A stretch of DNA of 64,000 nt. Origin: Xestospongia muta. Taxonomy: Eukaryota > Porifera > Demospongiae > Haplosclerida > Petrosiidae. Both the position numbers and the translations under genes were made by a program. This document shows, one piece after another, positions 1-11,365 of the stretch. Position 1 is the first letter of the stretch, and each line of letters begins with the position of its first letter. The stretch spans positions 377,001 through 441,000 of the forward strand of contig OY848924.1 in NCBI GenBank assembly GCA_963693285.1. Reading direction: 5' to 3'. The notes under the pieces are model-generated. The model had not been told where the DNA came from, searched no databases, and saw nothing but the letters and a program-made list of their open reading frames with translations.

Positions 1-217
1 AAACAGCTGGTTCCTAGCTTCTTTAGAGCATACAGTAGACCAGCAGAAAAGTTTTATCAGTACTACAAGTATCCATCACAATTAATCTAACATTGAGGTA
101 AAAGGAAGTTTGACGTCATAGTTGACGGAGGATTCCTAGAGTATACTATTTTCCAAGAAATCTCTGGAAATTAAACGCATGTGCAAACAGTAGTTACCAG
201 GTGTTTAGCCTGGGTAC

Positions 218-911
218 AAGGATACCTCAAATTGGTGATCTATTTAGAATATATAAAGTTCCTAAGAATGCTATTACCCAATTATAGCAAAATCAACATA
301 AAGTGTATTATAACAGAGGATCAAAAACTATTGAAGCCACAAACAGACAGGTAAATCACAAGAGTATGTGTATATATGTGGGAGGGCTAATAAAGGGAGT
401 GGTTCTTGGTGTAACTTGAATATGATGACATCATCACAACATGACACATATTGATGTCATCATTATAGTACAAGTTACAAGTTACCAAGAAACACCCTAA
501 AGCCTTAACCTTCTAAACTCAAAAATACTTAGCCATACATTCATATTACCATTATCAACACCGACATATAATGATGTCATCATTAATGTACAAGTTACAC
601 CAAGAAACACACAATAAAGGTCACATAGAGCATGCTAAATTTTGTGTATTAATTATTCATGACTATTGATTAATTGATTATTAATAAATATTGTCATTGA
701 TTGATATAATGACAACAGGTTATGTTTGACACATTGTAGACAAATATCAAAATTTTATTTTTGATTATTGTTCTTGGAACATCTTTTGCTAAAAGCATGT
801 TATCAAAATATTGGACAGTCTGAATATGAGTGAGGTTGATATCAATATTGAAGACAATATTAATGTCATACTTCAAAGGAATAGCTCATAAATAACTATA
901 ATATGACTTAC
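218..911. repeat. Gene A1 intron with short palindromic repeat copies
   Basis: No exon seen. Sequence from about 218 onward is also present at about 4970-5340 and 39712-40130. It includes two arms around 400-500 that read CTTGGTGTAACTTG and, inverted, CAAGTTACCAAG, separated by TGATGACATCA-type palindromes. This looks like a small palindromic element; a half copy lies at about 545-610. Positions 1-217 hold nothing I can assign. Confidence 0.5.
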
Positions 912-3900
912 ATTATCTGTAGCATTTACGTCAGCTTGTCCCTCTTCAATTAATAACTTTAGAACATCAACATCACCCTCCCATGCTGCATAATGTGCTG
1001 CTGTTCTACCAAGCTAGAAAACAAAAGAGGAAAAGTTATTCAATTACAAAAAGTACAGGAGCTATCATACAATAAACTATATAGTCAATATAACAGTCGT
1101 CAATACAGATAATCATAGCTATTGTATTATCATGTCAAACCTGACCAATGACAGGGACATAAAAAGACATAGAAACTATCTAAGATATTAAATGAGTGTC
1201 AGTTTACTATAAACATTGTCATCAATAATAAACTAGGTCATTTAGGTCACAAACGTATCATAACTACCACACTTATAATGATTATCAATTCTATTAACAT
1301 GATATAAATATTTAAACTCGACTTTATAACTACATTTAAAAGGTATAAGGTTTCTAAGTATTATAACCAATGAGAAGATGTTCTATGGAGATTTCATTGT
1401 AATATGTTATGAAAGTTATATGTTTGTTATTGCTAATATAAAATAAAGTGACCTTTTTAAATGTAATCATAAAGTCATTTTGTATAATAACTAACAAATA
1501 GTTTCCTGTCCTGATTGATTATTGTAATATTACTTTATTATTTATAAACCACACCCACTGATATGCAATATAGTGCTAGTCCTTCTATGAGAAGAGAGAT
1601 TATTCTTCAATAATCTTAAGCTGTTGGCAACCAATTGCGATATATCTCAAGTATGCCATCAATGTTAAGGAATAATATTTTAAGGGGAGGGGTCTAGTTA
1701 TATTAGTAACCATAGGTAATTTAGATGTGTTAAGGACAGCTCCAGATAAGACACATTGTTCCATGACATTACTCTTTGTATATCAGAATTAAGGGGTAAC
1801 TGTGTATTCTCAATGTAACCACAAGTTTATTATAATAGCAATGTCTATTACATGTTAATATATTCAGAATATAGGGAGTTTAATGTCTAGTGAGTGATTA
1901 ACTGGTTTAGTGATTTAACCACAATATGTAACCTCCATGATTAATTAATTTTTAACCACACCTCTTGGTAACATCCAGATAACATCCTTGTACCTGATTT
2001 ACATGTCTAGAGTATGGCCTATCTCAAAATTAAAATATAATGGTTCACTATTGGCTATTCTTCTGATGTTCACTTGCTTAGGGTTTAGGCTTTGGGTACA
2101 AATGACATGTACATGTGGGACCTTTGTGAATACCAAGATCATTGCCAACTATATGTACTACTATTATAACAGACCACACCTACTATTACCTGACACTGAT
2201 TATCTTTGTTAATCCTTTACTAACAAAACTTTGAACAACAGGTCAATATAGAAATTACTAACAGCCACACCCATAACATTCTATATCTATTAAATACTGA
2301 TTTAAATCTAGTAACATGTAGTACTGTAGTTCCCTGAGCAAGCGCCCACCCCCTTAATTTTGTCCTTAAAGGAAAATGTCAATTCCCCGTACAAGCACAC
2401 ACCCCCATCCCTACACTTTTAGATTTGTGGTTATTATCACATGTTAAGCAAAGAGAAATAAGTTAGGCTAGCAATTTTCTAAGTTTAGACATTATAGTTT
2501 TGTTGTCTTTTCTTCCGTTTGGAATTGAAAAGGTCAGATCACAAGGCACTTCTAAACCGCCTTGCTCAATGGAGGATCTTCTTTTGTCCTTGACTGTACA
2601 GTGTATCGTTATTGTGAGTCAAGAAGCTTGTCAAACTGCTTATCCCATTCTCTAATATGCTTTCTGTCTATACTATACTTCTTTGCTATAACAGATACAT
2701 TACACTCTGGTTGAGTTCTCAGAGCCTCAACAGCTTCAACTTCTACATCATACATATGGAATGTATGATGTAGACAGCTTCAACTTCATGGTGAATAATT
2801 AATTATTTATAAGTGGGCGCTTACTAGAAGCTGTTTTTGAAAAATCGCATGTAAGCGCCCACCCCTTTCAAATTACAAATGAACTGTAAGCGCCCATGGG
2901 TGCTTACTCAGGGAACTACGGTAATCTCTACAAATGATATATACTGACCTCATCACAAATGTTGGAATCTGCATTGGAGTTTAATAATAGTTGTACGATA
3001 TTATAGTAACCTCCATCTGATGCATAATGTAGAGCTGTTTTCTGATCCTAGAGGAAGTACACAAGTATTTATTGTTGATTATAATAGCATTAAATTTTAT
3101 AGAATATTATAATATATACCAATAATAAAATGAACCACATTTTATATCTATTAAATACTGATTTAAATCTAGTAACATATAGGACATGAAAACACAATAG
3201 ATAATTAATGTTAAATTAATATGTGGATATGCAGGGTTTTCCTCACACAGTCATATACTAGATTTAATAACAAATGTGACTTTGATATCTATCTTTACTC
3301 TGTCCTGATAGAGTAAACTTTATTATTTCTAACATAATTTCTGTATACTTAGGTTCTAACTTTGTCTTTGATCTTATTTACCTTCACACTGTTCTAGACA
3401 TCTTATACACATCTTTTAGTAGTTTTAAATATGTCTACTTTTTCTTTAATAATAATAACCACAACATTTTCTAACCACACCTCTTAGTTATAACGAGATA
3501 ACAAGTTTGTACTAGTTTTACAAATCTAGTGGTACCTCTGTGAATACCAGGATTCTTTTAAGGATTAGGTAGACTTCAAATGTTAGGTACATTGAGTTTA
3601 ATAATAGAAATGTTCATGTCATTTGTGGGTTGACATTCACTGACTATGAATATCATTTACCAAAGACAAGATTATATCAATGAATACAAATCTACTAGTT
3701 TACAAATAAAATAACAGTCTTTAGATAAACTTGAATTGAGTAAAAAGTTGTACTAATAGTACAAGGTTAGTAGGAAGTTTCCCAAAATGTCAAAATAGAC
3801 ATATTAATTAAAGTTGTGGGTTAAAAAGTCCTTGTTCATTAACATTGTATGACAATGTCAATAAAGTAAATGATAGAGAAGTCTTATGGAAATAGGAAAA

Positions 3901-6900
3901 GAGAGATTAAACTGCTTTCTAGATGAGCAATGTCTACAAGAGTGGGTGGGGCTAAATGCAAAGCAGTATTATTATCCTAATAATAAAACAACAAAGAATG
4001 TGAATGAAAATATGACTACTACAATATGACTACTACAAGAGTCGGTGGGGCTAAATCTCTTAAATGCCTGTAATTGATCTCGTTTGTTATAGAATACCGT
4101 AATTAGTTTTATTTTGTTCTCAAAATATTCATTTCAAAAAATTTTGTTTTGCTAAATTTTCGTCTGACTCTAATTAAACAAAAATTTTGCTAAAGTGAAA
4201 TTTTTACACAAAGGTGAGACCACATGTTGTAATGGCTCGAGTAATGGAGAAAGATGTGCCCTGTTGCACAAGGGGATACCATGTCTATAAGGCCTTATGG
4301 ATAGCGGCTATCGGAGAGCAGCTAACTTGTGTGAAACAACCAACAAATCCTGTTGATAGGTATGCTGTAGCAGTTATTAGAAACAGACATTAAATAGAAA
4401 TTTTCGATTCGCTAAAAATTCGTTTATCGAGGGTGAAACAAAAATATTTCACAACGAAAAAAAAGCTAATTATGGTATATTATTTTAAACAGTATATAGT
4501 CATAAGAAAAAAAGACTAAATATTTCAAAAGAAAGTCTTGTACATTATACAATGACAAGGAAGACTGACATGACAACTCCAAAGACAAAAAGTATGTACA
4601 TATGTTAGAGATCATATCAAAGACTACCTCTTTAACTAGTTAATAAAGATTACCAATATTAGTCTGACATTGCCAACCCTTCCCTAAGAGATGAAGGGTC
4701 TGGGGACAAGTACATATAGGACTCATACAACAGGAATGAGGATGTAGGTAAAGTATACATAGATGTGAGCATGTGTTAAGAGAGTGAAAATCCATAATAG
4801 CTGTTATGGTATGTATTGAATGTAGTGATGATCTTTCATAAAGAAGTACAGACTGTCTTTTACTAGCTTATGCTACCTTGTATCACTCACTATGTGTCCA
4901 TTAGATCATGTGAATATTTGTTTTACATACAAATGAACAAAATGGCTTGTCCACATGTCAATGTACTTCCACCTCAAATTGGTGATCTATTTAGAATATA
5001 TAAAGTTCCTAAGAATGCTATTACCTAATTATAGGAAATCAACATAAAGTGTATTATAACAGAGGATCAAAAACTATTGAAGCCACAAACAGACAGGTAA
5101 ATCACAAGAGTTTGTGTATATATGTGGGAGGGCTAATAAAGGGAGTGGTTCTTGGTGTAACTTGAATATGATGACATCATTATGACATGACACATATTGA
5201 TGTCATAATTATAGTACAAGTTAAAGTTACTAAGAAGCACCCTAAAGCCTTAACCTTCTAAACTCAAAAAACTAAACCATACATTCATACTAACATTATC
5301 AACACATGACATATAATGATGTCATCATTATGGTACAAGTTATAGTATAGTGAAGATATCACAGCAATGTTGAACATCATACTATAGAGTTAGTAACAGT
5401 TTAAAAATATATGTGTACACAGATGAAGTATTGACTTTGTTGATGACAGAATTAGTCTAAATGTTTGTTTATTACAGCAATACAACAACATTGTTTATTG
5501 TGGTATCTAGATATAGTAAGTTCATAACATAGAAGTCAAATTATACATTGAAATGTGGATTCTTATTGTGTACTGTGGTTTGAGTATAATACTTTGGTTT
5601 TCAATTGTTGGTATCTACACACAAACTATTACAATGTCCTAGTGTTTTCATCATCATATTGATTCCTATATTACAATGTCATGACATATACAGTATAGCT
5701 CATTAGGTTTTGAATATTTTATGATAAAAAATATTATTCAAAGCATTAAATCTTGTATATCTGATGTCTCATGAAAATATTATATTGTTTTTTAAATAAA
5801 CTTATAATTGTGAAATTAATGAGTTATCATTTACTAGAAAAGAGTCACTTATTATAATAAGGTATAACTTACATAATCTTGGTCTTTAGCATTCACATTA
5901 GCATTCTTCTTTAAAGCTTCTTTCACTATATCTACTAGTCCACTCATAGCAGCTATTAACAATATTTCATCCTAAGAAATCACAATAAGTAAATACAGAT
6001 AATGTACATCATAATAAATACAACAGTATATACTAGGAATACACATGTACATAAATGTCACATGACCCAGATTTCATCAACCAGAAGCTCCATTATTAAC
6101 TATGTATAAAGTACATGACCATGTACAGTGTTATATAACTATATCCAACATATTAAAGTACACTTTATTTATCTGAAATAATTTCAAGACATTAATATTA
6201 ACATTCACAAATAGATAGATAAAGATCTACTTTATGACGGAAGATTTACAGTTCTACCATAGGGTTAATATGGATAGCTAGTCAAAGACAATTTAGTCAT
6301 TGTTTATACTCTGTCCGAGTTGAGTTGGGCCCTTCATTAAAAAAGGTGTTGTATGCATGGAATGTAAGGTGAGGTATTTTCTCACCTAATCAAGTGCAAT
6401 TAGCGTTGAGTACATTTTAATATTATTCATTGTTTGTTCACGTGAATGTCATGTGAACAAACCACGTTTTCTCTCGTGGTCGTGAAAATGCAGAGTAAAA
6501 AAGACTGAATCACAAACAAAGGAGGTTGTTGCGAATGTCTATGGCTATTTCGAGGAAGTCAGCAGGCGTCAACAGACTCAAGGACCTCTTAAACAAATCT
6601 CTGATGCCACAGGAGTTTCATGTACCAGCATCAAGAGGCTACTGATAGTTCTGATGACAAATAGTTCTAGATATTCTTAGTCTTTCTTGTTTTGTTAAAA
6701 GGTTTTTTTCAGAACCACAGTGGCTTTATAGCTGCGTAAAATCGCAAAAGACAATACTTGATTATTATTTTAATAATTGTTATAATAGAACATTTGTTCA
6801 TATAATTAGAACTATAATTTTGAATTGCCATGTGACAAACGACTGACTTCTAAAGGTGAAAAGTGATTTTTGTTATACCCTCGAAGGTGTGTAATTTGAA

Positions 6901-9293
6901 GTATGCTGAAGGTATGCCATTGAAAATGTATAGAATTTTTTAGTTTGCTACTTTCTCGTAGCACTAGACAGCCAAATTTTATATATAAAATGCGCGTTTG
7001 TGAGCTGAATTGATTGGTGCAAGTTCCATGTGGATAGCACGTAAAACGGCAAAGTTATTTACATGTCTGGGTGGCTCAACTCAACTCGGACAGAGTATAG
7101 AAAATTAGAAATACATTCAGTCCACTTCATCTTCTTCTCAAAAAAGTCTTAACAAATTGATACACAAACTAAGGACTAAATAGAATCCTGGTAAATATGA
7201 AATACTAAAATCAACTCACTAAACCATTTTACAACCTCTTCAAGTGGGCGTTAACCTTTACATAAGGTCTATTAAATTTTATTAGTTATGAATAAACATT
7301 CCTGTGGTTACATGTTCTGAAACTAATTAATTACATACCTAAACATGACAGATATACAAACATTTAACTAGTGCTAAGACACTCAGTAATATATCTTGAC
7401 TTTAATTAATGTAATTATAAATGTTATATGAAGTCAATTGGTAACACTGTTGTATCTTAGTGTTATATGATATGTTTTAAACTAATGATTTAATGATAGT
7501 TACTAGCTATAGAAACTAATATTAAAAGAAAGGTAGTGTGGAGATAAACAGAACATAGGTACATAACAATTATATCAGTAAAGGTCATAATAATTATCCA
7601 TTAAATGTATTGTTATGTGTATAAGGACTTGGGCATTAAATAGGAGACATTTTAATGTAAGTATGTACATGTACATAATATCAATGTAACAATCAAACAC
7701 TTGAGTTATACTAAATATTGACCTCAACTACATACATGTATACACTTACATAATCAGGAGTAGCACCTGTATTTTCTAAGAACTGGATAATTGTATTATG
7801 ACCTTTGATGTAAGCTAAAGTATGAGGTGTTGTACCCTATAAAATGAAAAAAGACATTTTAATACATGAAATAAAATCTAATTCCATATCTGTGTATACA
7901 CAATACAAGCTATTACTTTACATTGACATGTATCATTAATTAAGACATTACTATCACACAATATAATGGATTTCATTCAATTAAATTATAAGACAATATT
8001 AAAAATACTACATGTAAAGATCATGTATGTTATTAATTGTGGATACTAATTCAGTAACTTTAACAAATAGAATAATAATTAATAAATTGTGTAAATGTTG
8101 AAGTTTTTAATTAATATTTAGGTGTGGCTAAAATGAATTAATACTCATTAAATCTACATAATTTGAATTAATTACTTAAGTTAGTAGACACAAATAATAA
8201 CAGTAGGTAAAAGGGAAATTAGTAGGATCTTACCACATAACGATATTTCAAGTTTGCTCCTTTCTGAAGGGCTTGTTGGACTCCCTCTAAATCTCCATCT
8301 CTAGCAGACCTCCAAAGTTCCTCGTCCTATATAATAATAAAACAAGTCATTACATTTAAAACTAGTAAATCATACACAACTACATGTATTATATGAGACT
8401 AATAAAACTATAGGACAGGTCAAATACTCAATACACAAAGTGACACTATTTATATAAAAAGAACATGATGTAATTAGTATTATGTATATAACTAACAGAG
8501 ACAATTAGACTATACTACAAATACAAGACTACACTAACTAATAATAAACAGTTCAATCATCTTCTTTCCATTCTTTTCTTGCTAATATTTATTTGATATG
8601 TGATATGATCAAGTAATAGTAATAACTGGACATTATTCAAGTATTAAAGTGACTACTATGAACACATAGAGACAGGTCCATAGAATGATAGTAGATACAA
8701 CCATTGTTTACATAACTAATAGTATTTATCATGTGATAATGAACATGATCAGTTGTAAATTAATAAATATTAATAGTGTAAATAATTATCACAGATAATC
8801 AGATATAATATCACTCAACTAAAGACTATAGCTTGTAATAAACTATCACTTAATGGACAATTTGAGTTATGAAGAAGCTGTGTAGTCTATTTCCAAGTAA
8901 TCTTTTCTATTTATGTAAAAAGAAGTACAAGAATTAAGAGAAACAATTTGACTGTTTAGCTAGTTCCCAGTTCTCCACTTTATTAGTAATACTTTATAAC
9001 ATTATCAAAGAACTTATTACCTGTAAAATATTCAATAATGGCAAGTGATGCTGAAATAAATTTATGAGGGAACATTAACAATATACTGTAATAGATTGAG
9101 TGTGACAGCCATTTTGTCATGTCTTTCTCTACATATAAACCATACCATACTTAATAATAATATGTAATGTATTGATTGTACACTAACACATGTAGTATAC
9201 TGGATTAGTTACTAATATACTTACAATATAATCCTGCTCTTCTTCTGATAGTTCTTCATCTGATTGCTCTTCCTCTGACACTTGAGCTGCCAT
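912..9293 (-). CDS. Gene A1: ANK-repeat protein, 5' part (continues off the left edge)
   Basis: Seven phase-0 exons can be read: 9225-9293, 9021-9050, 8234-8326, 7750-7836, 5873-5971, 2949-3047 and 912-1013. The start ATG (9293) gives MAAQVSEEEQ; an in-frame stop lies upstream across the 5'UTR splice. Exon 1 is acidic and 30 nt longer than its paralogue in A2. Exon 2 encodes only ten residues. The 8234 exon resembles an N-terminal ANK cap (SARDGDLEGV), and later exons carry ANK signatures such as TALHYAS and TAAHYAA. The exon order matches gene A2, so the missing 3' part probably encodes ROC-COR and DEATH, but this cannot be seen here. A1 lacks six A2 exons because of an internal deletion at 5337/5338. 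It may be functional or a decaying copy; the visible exons have no stops. Confidence 0.7.
2324..2921 (-). mobile_element. Non-autonomous TA-flanked transposon with pogo-like HTH fossil (copy 1)
   Basis: The terminal inverted repeats begin CTGTAGTTCCCTGAG and end with its near complement (CTCAGGGAACTACGG). TA flanks both ends (2322-2323 and 2922-2923). Homologous introns at about 35832 and 41700 lack the element and read straight across the TA, which shows a real insertion with TA duplication. The minus strand at about 2607-2750 reads a helix-turn-helix-like segment (SVIAKKYSIDRKHIREW) of the kind at the N terminus of pogo/Tigger-type transposases, followed by a stop. No DDE catalytic part is present. 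It lies in an A1 intron. Confidence 0.75.
3950..3976 (-). pseudogene. Relic first third of an ANK exon
   Basis: After an acceptor (TTAG) the minus strand reads DNNTALHLA and then loses homology. Full-length relatives are the A2 exons near 43100 and 44300. The same truncated relic is at about 38700-38725, so the truncation predates the A1/A2 duplication. Confidence 0.6.
4097..4475. mobile_element. TA-flanked MITE-like element carrying a small HIRAN-like ORF (copy 1)
   Basis: The ends are CCGTAATTAG and CTAATTATGG, inverted relative to each other and flanked by TA. The interior has AT-rich subterminal sequence and one short plus-strand ORF (4232-4393). A second copy lacking its left end lies at about 38817-39139 in the matching A2 intron. 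Confidence 0.65.
4232..4393 (+). CDS. Short ORF resembling a HIRAN-type domain fragment
   Basis: A 53-residue ORF from ATG to TAA, inside the mobile element at 4097-4475. It reads MARVMEKDV..., then GYHVYKALW, a conserved IGEQL stretch, PTNPVDRYAVAV and a stop. The pattern 'GE.L.C...P.NP.DRYAVAV' matches the core of HIRAN-like domains, which bind DNA ends in some helicases and recur in metazoan mobile elements. It is shorter than a full HIRAN domain (about 100 residues), so it is probably a captured fragment. The copy at 38897-39058 keeps the frame open with several substitutions. Confidence 0.5.
   Translation: MARVMEKDVPCCTRGYHVYKALWIAAIGEQLTCVKQPTNPVDRYAVAVIRNRH
6307..7097 (+). mobile_element. 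DNA transposon remnant with transposase N-terminal fossil (copy 1)
   Basis: Inverted ends read TACTCTGTCCGAGTTGAG, with TA beside each end. The plus strand at about 6500-6661 reads a helix-turn-helix-like piece (KEVVANVYGYFEEVSRR ... DATGVSCTSIKRL). This pattern is known to me from N termini of eukaryotic DDE transposases, but I cannot name the superfamily firmly. A +1 shift separates it from the nearest ATG and nothing catalytic follows, so it is dead. The duplicate is at 45399-46194. Confidence 0.65.
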
Positions 9294-9843
9294 TGTCAGG
9301 AGGCCTGGCAGCCCTGGACTGGTACTGTTAAGTTGATCTAGTTCTATAATAGAACATTAGATATCAATGTACATATATCAGTTATACTATAATGTATTAT
9401 ATATATCACTTTATATAACAAAGACAATAAACTGTATCATCTTCATTTATTGTCATTGTACAATCATATACAACATGATCATGTCAACATCATCTCAAGT
9501 ACAATATCTTAAACATTCAAACAAATAAAGAGACTTTTTCAAACATAGAGAGTTAAAAGGTTGGAACTCCAAAAACAAATGAACATAGCTTGTGTTTACA
9601 CAGCCTTAACTCTTCTATCTTTGTAATTGTCTGAAATACTCTCTTGTTACCAGAACTAGCTAGAAATACACTAAGTCATAGAAAAGAATGTACTTCCTCT
9701 TCAATCAAATGTCATAAGAAGTAACATATCTCGTGTATGTAGTCAACAAGTAAACACTGTAGTACTGCAAGTGTTAACATGACCTATGACTCATATTAGT
9801 TACATACAATACTACTAATTAACTTCTACTTTATATTACTTAC

Positions 9844-9930
9844 CAACTTAGTCACTCGTATATACAACAAACTTCTCTTTCTTTGCTGGGAAAGAGCGCC
9901 ATCACGTGACGTTTGATGACGTCATTAGAC
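9844..9930 (-). promoter_or_regulatory. Gene A1 promoter and non-coding first exon
   Basis: A non-coding exon ends at 9844 (donor GTAAG on the minus strand) and splices to the acceptor at 9343/9344 just upstream of the start codon. Immediately 5' of it lie an E-box CACGTG (9903-9908) and a full palindromic CRE, TGACGTCA (9917-9924), in a locally GC-richer patch. These are consensus matches only. A2 keeps the E-box but not the CRE. Confidence 0.55.
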
Positions 9931-10225
9931 GATTTGGGTGGGGCTCAATCCTTTCTAACTACAGGGGCTACCCTCAGACTCCTTATGCAGACGTAAATGT
10001 ACTTAATTATAATTACTTCGACAAGTATACTTTAAATCTGCTTTGGGTTGGGTTTAACTCTGCAATTGAAAACAGTAATATTGCTTTATTTATTTTAAGA
10101 GGAATGGTTATTATGAGTCCCCCTCTCTAAATCTGATAATACTAGTCTGATATCTATACTAGACTTGACTACTAATGATTTTCGCAGTGGCTAGAGGTCC
10201 GGCAGCTGGATAGAATTTTCTGGCA

Positions 10226-10828
10226 CTACAGGTCCGGCAGTGTCATATCTGGACGTAGACGGACGCAATGCACATGGCTGTGACTTTGGATTTCAAAAAT
10301 CAAACTTGACCACATGTATTTATTATTATGACAAGATCTACATAACCAAAGTTTAGACTTCAGTAGATTATGCAAGTTGATACACTTAAAATGGTACCAA
10401 ATCAAGCAACTATCACATTGTATGGATGACTCAGTTTCATCATTGATAGGACTTCTACATCTGCCACAATACCACAGAGGGCTTCCTTTTATGGTAGAAA
10501 TTACGTCTTCTACTGCTAACCAGGCTTTTCTTGTGAAGTACTTCTTGCATATTTCTAGGCACACTTGTGGATCCAAACAAGAAGCAGTCACTTTCTCAGG
10601 CCTTATCTCCACCTGATCTTCTTTAATCAAAGCTTTACGGGAAATGGCAGCCTCAGCAATAATGGAGTCGACAAACCAGAGCAAAATTACTATAAAATAT
10701 TAATTAATTGTTAAGAATGCAGTTAGATGTCACATACCCTTCTCTCTGTCAACAGGAGGTTTCTTTAAGAAGATAATGGGCTTGTTTAGCTTTTGTTTCT
10801 TATTAGGCAGACCTATAACTGTTTTACC
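10226..10828 (-). pseudogene. PHD zinc-finger segment of a transposon-type protein
   Basis: Two joined pieces: about 10738-10828 (reads GKTVIGLPNKKQK ... DREK) and 10226-10689 (about 150 residues, stop TAG at 10226), with matching phase across a 48-bp intron. The C-terminal half has a PHD-like Cys/His pattern: WYCGRC, then CDSCLIWYHFKC, then WLCRSCH. From memory, this block (GKTVIGLP..., LLWFVD..., PHD) recurs at the C termini of proteins in cnidarian and sponge repeats, which suggests mobile-element origin. No start or upstream part is visible. The segment sits exactly where homology to gene B2 (right) and to the A2 flank (left) breaks, so it replaced the body of gene B1. An 11-bp direct repeat (AGGTCCGGCAG) lies near its left edge. 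Confidence 0.6.
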
Positions 10829-10868
10829 AGCCAAAAAACCAGAAACAAAATTATTATTTAAAACTAAC

Positions 10869-11365
10869 TTCATCTCTATAATTTACATCTGCTCCATTCT
10901 TAAGAGCTGACATCAATCTCTCTAGGTCTCCATCTTTAGCAGCATTGAAAAGTGGTAAATCATAGCTCTGAAATAGTAAGATATAGATTTATAAGATATA
11001 GATAATTTTCAATCGAGGTTGTCTCTTCAATGGTTAAAACAAAGATCCAATAAGGTATTAATAGTAATAACTATTTCCTGTCTCCATTTCTTAGGAATTA
11101 TTCTACATTCACTTACTTTGTTGTTTTGCCATCTCTACTCTAATATACTAATAATATGCAGTGGACAATTGTCTACCATTAGACTATTGGACCCTATACA
11201 TTGTTATATACTATAAGTAACCTTACTAATGTACATATTCTACAAGAGATAACTTTGTGTCCATTGATAACAATAATATAAAATGTTTGGACTACACTAT
11301 ATAGTACATACACTATACAAACTCACATGATTCCTTTTATCAGAAGAGATTTGTATATTAGCCAT
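10869..11365 (-). pseudogene. Gene B1 remnant: first two exons of the ANK-ZU5-DEATH-vinculin family
   Basis: Exon 1 (11327-11365) reads MANIQISSDKRNH. Exon 2 (10869-10967) reads [18 protein letters not shown] and the rest of an ANK-like cap. Both match gene B2 (21545-21583 and 20962-21060), and upstream sequence matches to about 13757. Downstream of exon 2, homology to B2 ends at about 10841 and the PHD segment begins, so all further ANK, ZU5, DEATH and tail exons are missing. A short chimeric transcript is possible, but no suitable acceptor was obvious. Confidence 0.75.

Larger units (their letters stand above)
5338..10182. repeat. Segmental duplication, A1 copy of the A-gene 5' half
   Basis: This stretch is colinear with 44425-49283, including exons, introns, an intronic transposon, the 5'UTR intron and the promoter. 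At the left boundary A1 jumps from sequence matching about 40080 to sequence matching 44425. At the right boundary similarity stops abruptly after a shared ACTAATGATTTT. Confidence 0.85.

Noticed and set aside
1..90. Thirty open plus-strand codons at the left edge (KQLVPSFFRAYSRP...)
   Set aside because: Too short, no splice or domain evidence, and cut by the window edge.
9906..10130. A 74-codon plus-strand ORF, partly shared with 48881-49096
   Set aside because: It overlaps the A1/A2 promoter, and the duplicate is shifted by the one-base CRE deletion, so the frame is not conserved.
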